DNA from: Ascidia mentula
Taxonomy: Eukaryota; Chordata; Ascidiacea; Phlebobranchia; Ascidiidae
NCBI GenBank assembly: GCA_947561715.1
Contig: OX387205.1
Location: 13,645,001 to 13,709,000, forward strand
Direction of reading: 5' to 3'
Length of the DNA stretch: 64,000 bases
Position 1 is the stretch's first letter; every line of letters starts with the position of its first letter. Of the stretch, positions 10,270-22,100 are shown one piece after another. Position numbers and translations under genes: made by a program. The notes below the pieces were generated by a model. That model was not told the origin of the DNA, made no database searches, and was given only the letters and a program-made list of their open reading frames with translations.

Positions 10270-13200
10270 ATGCGAAACCCCAAGATGCAAATCGTCCTTC
10301 TACTTTGTATGTGGCTTCAAGTTTTGCCAGGTGACTACATAGATACCGAGTAATGCACTGACATAATTTGTGTTCGTTGGATGAACCCAACTTCACTGAA
10401 ATAATATTTTATGAACATTCACAGACTTCGTTCGTCGTATTTTGTTCAGGTGGAGGATCGTCCACGTGTCGACCTTCGGCTTTTAGTGGAACCAGAAGCG
10501 CTTTCCAATTCCCCTCCTCGTGTGAAAGTTATGAATTGTCTTACAGTACTGGAAGTTCTGGAACTGCTGCAATACACTTGTATCACTACACACTCGGCAA
10601 CAACATTTGTTCGGTAAAAATGTCTTACTTCTTTTGTTGGCAACATTGACACTTTTGCGTTGTCAACGCTGATTACGGTGGTGCGTCATCCTCTACGTAT
10701 ATGTGGAGGTCGAATGGCAAGTTCTGCGCTTCCGCACCAGTGTACCTTGACCACAATATACCCCGTGAAACCACTGAGCTCCTGAAGCTCAGTTGGTAGA
10801 GCGTTATTGGGCCTGGTTAGCCCAGGGTCGTGAGTTCAAACCTCACTGGGAGCTTGATTTTCAGATCTCGCTCCGATTTGTTGGGAAAATGGCTGATCCA
10901 GCAAGGCCGCGATACCAGTGAAGCTTTTGATTCTTTTGTAACAATAATGATTTTCGTGCTCCATTACTCTGATTGCAAACATTTAACTAATCATTGAAAG
11001 CATTTAACTGGAAAAGAAATTCAATACAAAGAGAAACAAAATCCAATTTGCAATAATTACTTTTCAATTTTCTTCTTAAAGGGATCAAGAATTTGCTGGC
11101 GAGTCACAAGTCGAACGTTTCTCAAGATGTTTCGCTTCACGCGAACTTTTTTTTGTTCGATATGTTTCTGTGTTCATTTAATTATGTGATAGGTTTACCA
11201 AGGAAGCAACAAAAACGGAGTCTTGCTGGGGACTTTCGTTGGTAATGGAAGTGCGACAGGAATTGTGAAATCAAATACCGGTTCCTTGTATTTGAGTTGC
11301 CCCACGTTACGAGGCATTACTAACTATCCATACTTTGGGATTATAAAAGGTAAATTACTCTGTCCACTGATTTCTGTGTAAATTTCATATTACTGATGAA
11401 CTAAAATCACTCGTTATGACGAAACAAACATTTTTGTTTGACAATTAGGCGGTTTTAGTTTATCAAGTTGAGTGATATTTCAAGCAGATTTTCTCTGTCG
11501 GCGTATACTTAGCTTGCATGGTTTACACTGACTTTGTAATTTAACTGTTAATAAAGCTACCGCACAGGGTGTTTCAACCGTGCATTGTGAAACCTATTTG
11601 AAAACACGCCAAGAATTGCTGCTGATTGACGACGAACGTCACTATATGTTGTTTAGTCACCGAGGAAGTCTCGTGCAACTTTGAGTTGGACATGGAAGAT
11701 CTTCCAACAACTCTCGTTCTCCCGACAAGTGATGGAAAGTTATTGGGAAAGCTTGCTTGTAACTACACGGTGTCAAGTCCAGTGAGGTGCAACTTTACAG
11801 TTACTACGTCGTCAGGACTAACCGCCAACATAGCAGACAACATATTCGTAAGTTCGTATGAATAGTTCTGACGAATTTGACATAAAAACTCCTAAATTAG
11901 CATTGAAATTGCCAGATCATGTCAATGTTGCATTTAAAATCACACCGCAGGCAGTATTTTTTTTAACAGTATTTAAAATCACACCGCAGACTTTTCAAAA
12001 TATTTGAATTTGGTCTAGAATTAATTTCACTTTCTCAAGCAAATAATAAAATGGCAGAAAAGCTATGGATACAAAAATTACAATGGCAGTTGATGACGCA
12101 AACGTTGGGGATTTCAAGTCACGGGCTTAGATGCAAAGTAGTTTCCATATGTAGGAGCACGCAAAGGGTAGGAGACATACGCACTTAAATGTGATGGGTT
12201 ACAAATGTAATGTTTATCAGATAATTAATTCCATTTCGTTACAGCGAAGTTCAACTTAAGTAACAATAAAGTGTAAATCAAACCTGCCGATAAGTTTTAC
12301 GTGTCCTTTCATCGCAATTAAAGAAGAACTAAAATAAATACAACGACTCTTTCAATCGAAGTTCGCATGAAAATCACCACAAGTTGTGACTTAAAAACTC
12401 AATAGTTTTCAACATTACCTAATGCCTGATTATATTAAACTTGCATTTGAATTCGCACATCAGGTTGTATCTTTACTTTTCAAAGTATTTGGATTTGGAC
12501 TAAAAATGAAATCACTTTCTTGAAAAAAAATACAGCAAAGAATAATGAATGCAAAAAATTACAACAATAGTACAAAAACAGTAAACATGATTATCTAAGG
12601 GAAAATTATTCGTGTAAAAAGTCGTTCAGATCGAAGTAGAGTAATTTAAATCACGAAACGTTTGTGTTTTGCTTTCTTTAGGAAGTATTATAGCGACCGT
12701 TTAAAGAAGAAATTTCCTTTAGATTTTATCAGACGATCCTTCCCATCCAGGAATCAGAATAGATTACTCTCAAACAGAAATAGTCACAACGGTTCAAGCC
12801 CGAAGAGTCAACGTTCAAATATTTACTTGGACCGCCTCATCACCTTCTCCAACCATTCACATCGATTCAGGTTTAATACATAACTGTTTGTCAACAAATT
12901 ACCGCAATATTTTAAACCATGGAAAACGAAAAATTTTAAGCTTGTTACTACAAAAAACATAAACACACAAACTAAACAAACTGCTTGATCTTAATCCCGC
13001 TCATGGAATAGGTAATAATAGATAAACTAAAGACTTAACTCACATGCAAAAATAGAAAGTTACGCCAAACTACTCTTCAAAAAATTATCTCTTTCTAATT
13101 GAGGCCACTTTACGCAGACTGCAAGTTGTTTGATGGAATAGAATGCACCGACTCCGTCAAGCTAAAGTTGGTATTTATGTAAAAATTTGCTGCAAAAAAA

Positions 13201-16200
13201 AACAAAGTAAATAAAATAAAATTATTTATTTGCCACAACACGGGTACAAATATCTGTCAATTTTTCTGTTGGCCAAAGTACACACTCACAGTGTAACTTT
13301 TTATCAATGTATTAGTTAACAACATTCTATTTGCTTTTTTAGCGTCAGTTCTCATGGATTAAAATTACTTCTAGCAAGCGGAGAAGATATTTTGTATATT
13401 TCTAATCAAACGACCACCAACCTTAATTCTCTTCCGGAGAGTTGCAAAGCTCCAGCAAATAATCCAGTTTTTCATTTCGATCTCAACGAATGTTCTCCAA
13501 CGAAAAAGGTGTCTGTTTAGATTTTACTAACAGGTATTGCCCACCCAGGTTATGTTCAACAAAATTGCCATAAACTTCCCCTTTAGAAACTTTCTTCTTG
13601 ACAGATTTTCGTTAACACATAGGGAATTGATTATGGAAAATTGTAGAATTGATGTTTCTCTTTTAGAAAACAAGTGGCACGTTCAGATTGGTTTACAAAG
13701 TTCGCAACTTCAAGTACAACAGCCAAGCAGTAAGTAGGATATCCTACCGATCTTACTGGGAGATATCTTGTGACTACTACGAGTCGGAAATGTTGAACAG
13801 AAATATTAAAGTGGATGCTGGATCTGTTTTAACTGAATTAGTGTAAGTGAGTGGGTTTTTACTCTCAAACCCCTACTTCTACATAACGCCAGCAAGCGGC
13901 CACAGAAATCACATTTGACATTGCTGTGACCTTGTGTCGTTTACGACTGAGTCAGCCTCTATTTTAAATGGGATGAAAATTACACAGATAGAAAAGGAGC
14001 CCAACAAAAAGTTACACGGTCCTCGGGTCTTTTAAATGTGAACCCTTCCTCTAATTCTCTGTTTCCACTTTTTATTTCAATAAAACTTAACATTACAACT
14101 CTCTGTGCAGAAAGGAAAGCTTTGTCGCTTCACGACGTGCAATACACCTCTTACATCAGAATCGATCGTCAGTGTTCCCGAATACGTCTACGGAAAGCTG
14201 AACCTATCGGCTCACAAAGAGTTAGATCTCCAGGTAATTTATCGCATTTCATCACATTTTCTTTAGTTGAAAAATATGTGCATTGATTATTTCCGAACTA
14301 TTTGGCCAAATTGCAGATAAAAAGTTGCTGGGTTACAAACAGCAGCGGTGTTAAAAGTGAAGGCTACAGTCTCATTACAGAAAGGTAAGATATCTTGAAG
14401 TTTTCTGTAAAGCATGGAAAGTTTTTGCAAGGTATCTTTTACCTAGTGCACTACATTAGGTATATGGTATCTTGCAAAAATTTCACATAAAATCAAAAGG
14501 TGGGAATCACCCTGGAACTGAAAGACAAACCCAAGCTGAAAACCATTAATTCGCGCTTGCTTGTGTCGTTAAAACTCACATCAAAACCAAACATAAATCA
14601 TAAGTAATGCACTAATTTTACACACCGAATCTTGATTACAAATCCTACATTAATATTTCAACCAAATCAACAGTAATATTTTATGCAATGGCATGACTAG
14701 CAGGATCGCCCCACTGCGCATGTCCTTGCTTGGCGATCACATCTAACGTATCGCGATCATGAGGTATGGGCTAGGCAGCGATGTCTGGGCTGCCAAGCCT
14801 GCAAACCTCATGATCGCAATCACGACATTGCATGAAATATTACTGCGTTATCTGATGCCGTGGTAAAGATCCCTTACGTATATGTGAAGGTTGCCAGGCA
14901 AGTAGTTTGCTCACGCACCTGTGTACCTTGCCCGAACTTACGAGATTGACCGGTGAGACACTTACAGTCTCCTGTGTATACTTTTTCCTACCTTCAACAC
15001 CAGACAAATCTACCCTTGTCCAACTGGAACTTATTTTTATTGATGGATGACGTCATTTTTTGCCTCGTGGTCTTGACTGTAGTTCAGAAGGTGTAGCCTT
15101 TTGCCCCAAATACTTTATATGTGTTCAGTGAATAATTATCTGTTGTGACCAATGCACGAAATTCTTACCGAAAGTTTTGGCTTTCAGTAAAAGTATTTAA
15201 ATTTCAGTTTGTTTCCTTACGTTTAGTTGCAAAGTTGTGCGCGAGGCAGAGGCGGAAGATGCAATCGTGATAATGAGGAATTATCAGCCGACTTTCGCAA
15301 CCTTTAAATTTCGCTCATTCGTGTGGGTGAATAAGGATGTAAACCAACATTCCCTGTACGCTCACTGCTACTTGCAACTCTGTGACAATATTAATAATGA
15401 TTGTCAAAAACCGGTAAGATTTGAAATTAGCTTCTCCCAGTATTAAATGACATTAGGTGAAGTCCCGATAAAATTGTTGTTTAGAATTGCAGAAAAAAAC
15501 GTCAACGGAGATCCACGCGAGAAAGCTTGAATGAAGTTATCTCTGTTGGGCCTTTCCATGTTTCCACCCAAGACTTGTGTGAAAAGGTAGAAAAAAATCT
15601 TTTCCATTGAAATTTAACAATTTAAACCAGTGGTTTTCAAACTTTTCTGCGCCCTGAAAAAAAGTGATGCGAACAAACAGTCAACGTTCTCCGACTGAAA
15701 ATTATGAACATAGAAATCACTCGTTGTCGTTGTGATTAATTTATCGTTGTTTTTTCGCAAATGCGACGAATATTTCCAAGTGCGTCACCCGCGAATAATA
15801 TTGAGAAGCTCTGATTTAAACGTTTACATACTGCTAAGTGGTCCTGATTCCACCCTTGTTGTGTTTAATGACAGATATCTGACTCTATATCTCGTTTCCT
15901 TCTTAAAAACATATTTGTTTTGTTCAGAACAATGGGGAATGCTCAGATTTTTGCAACGTCATGAACGGGAAAGTCCATTGCTTTTGCTTCGAAGGTCGCT
16001 ACCTTGGCAAAAACAAGAAAACATGCATTGGTAATTATGCTGCACTGTTAAATCGAGTCGTATAGTAACTTTGAAATTGTTTGTGGTTTCACAAAAGATG
16101 CGTCCTTGAGTCATTATAATAATACTCTTGGGTTACCATGGTAACATAATCCCTCACAGGCTTGTATCAGCTTTTTTATATACTCATGGAACCTGATAGC

Positions 16201-16896
16201 TATGACGAAAATGAAAGACACTTTTCACTATTGACATACGCGCTTGTATCGCGGAGACGATTTTGAACTCCAATATGATTTGGAACATTTTTCAAAGCAA
16301 CGCCACAATGTATTTAAGAACAGAACTGACTATGATTTCTGTGAGTTTGCTTGGTGCATTCATGCGTGAAAACTTTTCTCATGTTTGGGTTGTGCGAGCT
16401 TGTAACGTTGTGAAAGTGTCCATCCATTGTAATCTGGTTAATCTTACGCTAGTTTAATGCCTTCTTGGCTGTAATAAGTTTATTCTATTTGAATAAGGTG
16501 GATCCGTGAAGGCATTTATTTTTGAATCGTGTCTGTTCTAGTTTATTCATCTGTTTGCTGTAAAACTGTTCACCAACTGCAAATTGGAATAAAAGGTTGT
16601 AGAATTGCACGCATACAAAACGTACACGGCAATTAAGGATCTGTATCCTACAATTTATTTGTGTTGTTGTTATTTTCACCACGGCGAGCATAACAATGTC
16701 GCCAGTGCGGAGTAAATTCTTATAATACAAAACACATTTAACTTTACATGCAGATGTAGAAGAAGCGTTGCAAAGCGAAGGTTTCCAGAGTTTGGAAGGT
16801 GTTTACATTGCAGTTGGATTCATCGTTCTTCTACTCATTGTTGTGTTGGGATTCACCGTTAGATATTTGAGACGTCGTTTCAACAAGAACGAATAA
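10270..16896 (+). CDS. Receptor gene A: CUB-CUB-ZP-EGF-TM, frame broken in exon 9
   Basis: Exons: 10270-10330, 10450-10613, 11193-11349, 11657-11847, 12723-12870, 13118-13166, 13343-13508, 13667-13842, 14111-14233, 14317-14384, 15227-15413, 15485-15586, 15928-16030, 16754-16896. Exon 1 is a signal peptide (MRNPKMQIVLLLCMWLQVLPG minus the last residue is encoded whole). Exons 2-3 form CUB1, exons 4-5 a second CUB-like domain, exons 6-12 the ZP domain, exon 13 EGF, exon 14 the anchor. Relative to B, exon 9 lacks 49 bases, so the frame shifts and meets TGA at 14199-14201. The product would be about 400 residues without ZP-C, EGF or anchor. Its CUB patches are the most distinct of the array, including loss of one codon in exon 5. 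Probably a pseudogene, or a secreted CUB-ZP-N form. Confidence 0.82.
10668..10905 (+). mobile_element. Composite tRNA-headed SINE in gene A intron 2
   Basis: The tRNA-like part is 10778-10853: acceptor arms GCTCCTG/TGGGAGC, D arm GCTCAGTTGGTAGAGC, T arm GTGAGTTCAAACCTCAC. It holds pol III A and B boxes. The anticodon loop CTGGTTA would read GGT, and three extra bases sit before the anticodon stem, so it is not a working tRNA. About 110 bases upstream and 50 downstream are shared with the intron-10 copies (for example 23836-24085), which defines the element. Confidence 0.7.
14753..14817. repeat. 65-nt stem-loop in gene A intron 10
   Basis: Arms GCGATCATGAGGT and ACCTCATGATCGC are perfect complements, with an inner GGCTAGGCAGC/GCTGCCAAGCC stem. 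It is GC-rich against an AT-rich intron. The same hairpin lies in B, C, E and F. Confidence 0.65.
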
Positions 16897-19125
16897 TATG
16901 CTCACTATAACATCCAAAAATACTAACTGCATGTTTGCTTGAAACTTTAACAAAGTCACAGTGGTCCTATTTGTACATAAAAATACCCGTAACCCTTTTG
17001 TTGATTTCAATCTGGGATCGGCAACCTACAGTCCGCGACAACATCCGGCCAGCCCAGCAAAATCAACCAGCCCGCAGCCACTTTACAAATTGTAGTAGGC
17101 TGACTCGCCCAGTGCTAAGTTAGGTTACAGTTCAAAATTAAGAAACCTGTGTACAATGGTCTTAATTCGCATCGAAACAACATTAAATTGGAGGGAATGG
17201 AATAATTGGTGGGAAATGTTTGCCGACCTCAGATTGAAATCCACTGCAAACTTAATTTGTTCTGGTTACGGACATGAAGGTGCAAATATTGATCGTGAAT
17301 GCGGAAATAATGTCGGAATACTTAAAGCGAACTGAATTATGCGACTCCACTTATAACTAACATTTATAACTAAACCTTCCATTTATAACTAACAAAAATT
17401 TCCGTGCATATCATGTAAGCTATAAAAACGAAATAAAAAATGCAGCAACATATTCATCCATACTGTACTGGGATTATTTTTAGCTGCAGTGGAAATCAAA
17501 CACAGAGTTTGGCAATCATTGTTAGCATTAACGTTAACTCTGGATGGTCTATGATTTAGCCTTCTTTGGTAATTGCCTGGAGTTTTATTTTTCCACTCTG
17601 TAGCCGCCACTACTTATTGATTATAGAGTATAACTTGTCTGTAAACAGGTTTTGTAGTTGTTTGGTGTTCGTCAACCACACAATGTGACAAGAAACAGAA
17701 CGAAAACAATGTAAAAGTTGACATCAAATTTTGCAAATCATTGAAAAGCTGCGTTAGCGTCGATGTATTCTAGAAACGAGGCTGCGTAAAAGCTTAATTG
17801 CTTGAGGCTACTCTTCAGGCGATTTTGTGTCTTTGTTTACGAGGTTGAATTGCTGCAAACTCAGCAAGAAATTTCCATCGTTGTTGGTCTGTGTAATGAC
17901 GTCACACCACCAATAAAAAGGTTTCATTAATTAAGAAAAAATAACAAACTGTTTTTTTTTGTAATTCAGCAGCTGAATACTTATGCAAATGCGTAAATTT
18001 AGATACCCAGCAAATCCTCAACCACTATTTTACAACGGAAATAATTTTTAATCCTTTGGCCAAGGTCCAAACTCTCAAATAAACCTTACGGTTTTTCCAT
18101 GGAATGAGTATTTAGCGTTTTCAAATAGTTTAAGTTAAAATTAAGTCCTGCAAAAGCTGCAAGAAGCCCAGCAATGACTAAGAAATGCGGTCTGACTTGA
18201 AACTTGTTTTTCTACATTTTTGTGGCTGTGACGCCAAATAAAGTTCTGTGTGTCTGAGTTTTTCAGCTCACTTCAGAAGCTGTTTGACGCTGCAGGTCGT
18301 GGTTGCATAAAAGCTGTTTTGCAAAAAAGCAATGTCTAAACGTTTATGTGTTATTCGCATAGATATGAACTGCATGTTAACATGTCTTGGCAAGGATGAA
18401 GGTTGATAGTAGATTGTGAGGCGCAGAAAGCAGATATTTGTTTGCAGAAAGGAAGTTTAAATCGGTTTGTTCTGTTTAATTCGAAGCAAAATTGTTGCTA
18501 CAATGAAGTGGTTCAACAACATAGATCAATTTGTCGGTTTGATCTGCAAATTAAAACAAGATAACTTTAGCCTTCGGAACACGATATTTGGTGAAAAAGA
18601 GCACTAAAATATCAACGCGTCGTTGCCAAGGACAACGTAACGAATACTGCCCTCTTGCGCCATAACGTGGTGTTTTTACACCAAAGCGAGATTTGTAATT
18701 GAGTCAATAAAGTAAGTGATGCAGGGGCATGGCGAAGGTTGGTTACAGGTTGGTCATAAAATTTAAGAAAAACCAAACACAGATGTTTTTAAATTGGCCA
18801 ATGCACAACCATAGGAAACCAGTTAAAATGTTCGCATATTTTAATCCCTAAATGCGTGGAAATATATTTAATTTCATAGGAAATATTAAACAGATATTTA
18901 AATCGGATTTGTGTGTTTTTTTGTCTGTTTGCACCATAGGATTGCGCAAAAAATATTTTTTATAATCACCAATTGCATTGCCAACAAGTCTCTGGTTTAG
19001 AATGTGTCGGCTATGTATATAGGTCGCACTTTTTGAAACAGAAATTTTATTGTTTTGTTAAACTTCACTTTGTCCCGGCATGAATTGGAAGTTTTACAGA
19101 TCGGCCAATTCCATCCTGTCACCAC
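16897..19125 (+). other. Gene A 3' UTR, intergenic region and gene B 5' flank
   Basis: After the exon 14 stop there is an AT-rich 3' UTR with AATAAA at 17432-17437. From about 17700 the sequence is the shared 5' flank with the TGACGTCA palindrome at 17897-17904. No further gene is seen. Confidence 0.65.
17432..17437 (+). terminator. Polyadenylation signal AATAAA, gene A
   Basis: AATAAA followed by AAATGCAGCAAC is preserved after every unit, including the strongly diverged 3' end of gene D. This supports it as the working signal. Confidence 0.6.
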
Positions 19126-19133
19126 TATAAATA
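19126..19133 (+). promoter_or_regulatory. TATA box of gene B
   Basis: TATAAATA, 64 bases before the start codon, with the CCAAT-like motif just upstream. Confidence 0.55.
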
Positions 19134-19196
19134 AAACTAATTGTAAAACATCAAGTTGTGTTTCTCCTGCTTTAAACGAAAGGCTCTTTTGAAGAA

Positions 19197-22100
19197 ATGC
19201 GAAACCGCAAGATGCAAATCGTCCTTCTACTTTGTATGTGGCTTCAAGTTTTGCCAGGTGACTACATAGATACCGAGTAATACACTGACATGATTTGTGT
19301 TCGTTGGATGAACCCAACTTCACTGAAATAATATTTTATGAACATTCACAGACTTCGTTCGTCGTATTTTGTGCAGGTGGAGGATCTTCCACGTGTCGAC
19401 CTTCGGCTTATAGTGGAACCAGAATAAATTTTGGAATCCCCTCCTCATGTGAAAGTTATATAAGGGCGTACAGTACTGGAAGTTCTGGAACTGCTGCAAT
19501 ACACTTGTATTACAACTCACTCGGCAACAACATTTGTTCGGTAAAAATGTCTTACTTCTTTTGTTGACAACATTGACACTTTTGCGTTGTCAACGCCGAT
19601 TACGGTGGTGCGTCATCCTCTACATTTATGTGGAGGTCGCATGGCAAGTTGTGCGCTTGCCCACCAGTGTACCTTGACCACAATATACCCCGTGAAACCA
19701 CTGAGCTCCTGAAGCTCAGTTGGTAGAGCGTTGGGCCTGGTGAGCCCAGAGTCGCGAGTTCAAACCTCACTGGGAGCTTGATTTTCAGATCTCGCTCGGA
19801 TTTGTTGGGAAAATGGCTGATCCAGCAAGGCCGCGATGCCAGTGAAGCTTTTGATTCTTTTGTAACAATAATGATTTTTGTGCTCTATTACTCTCATTGC
19901 AAACATTCAACTAATCATTGCAAACATTCAACTAATCATTGAAAGCATTTAAATGGAAAGGAAATTCAATGCAAAGAGAAACAAAATCCAATTTGCAATA
20001 ATTACTTTTCAATTTTCTTCTTAAAGGGATCAAGAATTTGCTGACGAGTCACAAGTCGAACGTTTCCCAAGATGTTTCGCTTCACGCGAACTTTTTTTGT
20101 TCGATATGTTTCTGTGTTCATTTAATTATGTGATAGGTTTACCAAGGAAGCAACAAAAACGGAGTCTTGCTGGGGACTTTCGTTGGCAATGGAAGTGCGA
20201 CAGGAATTGTGAAATCAAATACCGGTTCCTTGTATTTGAGTTGCCCCACGTTACGAGGCATTACTAACTATCCTCGCTTCGCGTTTATAAAAGGTAAATT
20301 ACTCTGTCTACTGATTTCTGTGTAAATTTAATATTACTGATGAACTAAAATCACTCGTTATGACGAAACAAACATTTTTGTTCGACAATTAGGCGATTTT
20401 AGTTTATCAAGTTGAGTGATATTTCAAGCAGATTTTCTCTGTCGGCGTATACTTAGCTTGCATGGTTTACACTGACTTTGTAATTTAACTGTTAATAAAG
20501 CTACCGCACAGGGTGTTTCAACCGTGCATTGTAAAACCTATTTAAAAACACGCCAAGAATTGCTGCTGATTGACGACGAACGTCACTATATGTTGTTTAG
20601 TCACTGAGGAAGCCTCGTGTAACTTGGAGTTGGACGTGGAAGATCTTCCAACAACTCTCGTTCTCCCGACAAGTAATGGGAAGTTGTTGCAATACCTTGC
20701 TTGTAATTACACGGTATCAAGTCCAGTGAGGTGCAACTTTACAGTTACTGTGTCGTCAGGACTAACTTATAGCATATTGGAAAACATATTCGTAAGTTCG
20801 TATGAATAGTTCTAACGAATTTTGACATAAAAACTCCTAAATTAGCATTGAAATTGCCAGATCATGTCAATGTTGCATTTAAAATCACACCGCAGGCAGT
20901 ATTTTGACATTTCAATGTATTTGGATTTGGTCTAGAATTAATTTCACTTTCTCAAGCAGATAAATAAATGGCAAAAATAATGAATACAAAAATTACCATG
21001 GCAGTGGTTGAGGCAAGTATTGGGGATTTCAAGTCACGAGCTTAGATGCAAAGTTGTTTCCATATGTAGGAGCACGCAAAGGGTAGGAGACATACGCAAA
21101 CTTAAATGTGATTGGTTACAAATGTAATGTTTCTCAGATAATTAATTCCATTTCGTTACAGCGAAGTTCAACCTAAGTAACAATAAAGTGAAAATTAAAC
21201 CTGCCGATAAGTTTCACGTGTCCTTTCATCGCAATTAAAGAATAACTAAAATAAATACAACGACTCTTTCAACATATGCTGAATTGTAAAATAATGTGGA
21301 CCAAAGAGAGGCTTTGCCTATTTAAGAAAATATTTATTACATCACAGAAGTTGTTCAGAGCGAAGTTCGCATGAAAATTACCACAAGTTGTAACTTAAAA
21401 ACTCAATAGCTTTCAACATTACCTAATGTCTGGATATGTTAAACTTGCATTTCAATTCGCACATCAGGTTGTATCTTGACTTTTCAAAGTATTTGGATTT
21501 GGACTAAAAATGAAATCACTTTCTTGAAAAAAAATACAGCAAAGAATAATGAATGCAAAAAATTACAACAACAGTACAAAAAAAGCAAAACATGAGTATT
21601 TAAGGAAAAATTAATCGTGTAAAAAGTCGTTCAGAGCGAAGTAGAGTAATTTAAATCACGAAACGTTTGTGTTTGGCTTTCTTTAGGAAGTATTATAGCG
21701 ACCGTTTAAAGAAGAAATTTCCTTTAGATTTTATCAGACGATCCTTCCCATCCAGGAATCAGAATAATTTACTCTCAAAGAGATGAAATAGTCACAACGG
21801 TTCAAGCCCGAAGAGTCAACGTTCAAATATTTACATATTCTGCTCATTCACCTTCCCCAACCATTCACATTTCAGGTTTAATACATAACTGTTTGTCAAC
21901 AAATTACCGCAATATTTCAAACCATGGAAAACGAAAAATTTAAGCTTGTTACTACAACAAACATAAACACAGAAACTAAACAAACTGCTTGATCTTAATC
22001 CCGCTCATAGAATAGGTAATAGTAGATAAACTAAAGACTTAACTCACATGCAAAAATAAAAAGTTACGCCAAACTACTCTTCAAAAAATTATCTCTTTCT

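Noticed and set aside
10778-10853. A tRNA-Thr gene with anticodon GGT
   Set aside because: Extra bases by the anticodon stem, wobble pairs in the acceptor arm, an unusual anticodon and nine copies of one composite element all point to a SINE head.
11393-11440. A hammerhead-like pattern CTGATGA ... GAAAC in intron 3 of every receptor copy
   Set aside because: Stem II cannot form, A15.1 has no U partner and stem I is weak. Only the short core words match, probably by chance.
11626-11865. Exon 4 starting upstream at the TTG-initiated frame after a stop
   Set aside because: The splice acceptor TTGTTTAG at 11656 in A joins exon 3 in phase in all five copies. Sequence before it is intron.
10450-12870. 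A templated diversity mechanism such as a diversity-generating retroelement
   Set aside because: There is no reverse transcriptase or template repeat, and changes are not limited to adenines. Conversion between copies plus selection explains the pattern.
14111-14286. The ORF frames reading ERKALSLH in exon 9 of several copies
   Set aside because: They are out of phase with exon 8 and ZP homology. The correct frame reads ESFVASQ.
16485-16730. An 81-codon minus-strand ORF found in the same place in A, B, C and E
   Set aside because: It lies within intron 13, and the whole intron is equally conserved by recent duplication. No promoter or recognisable domain is seen, so conservation is not evidence of coding.
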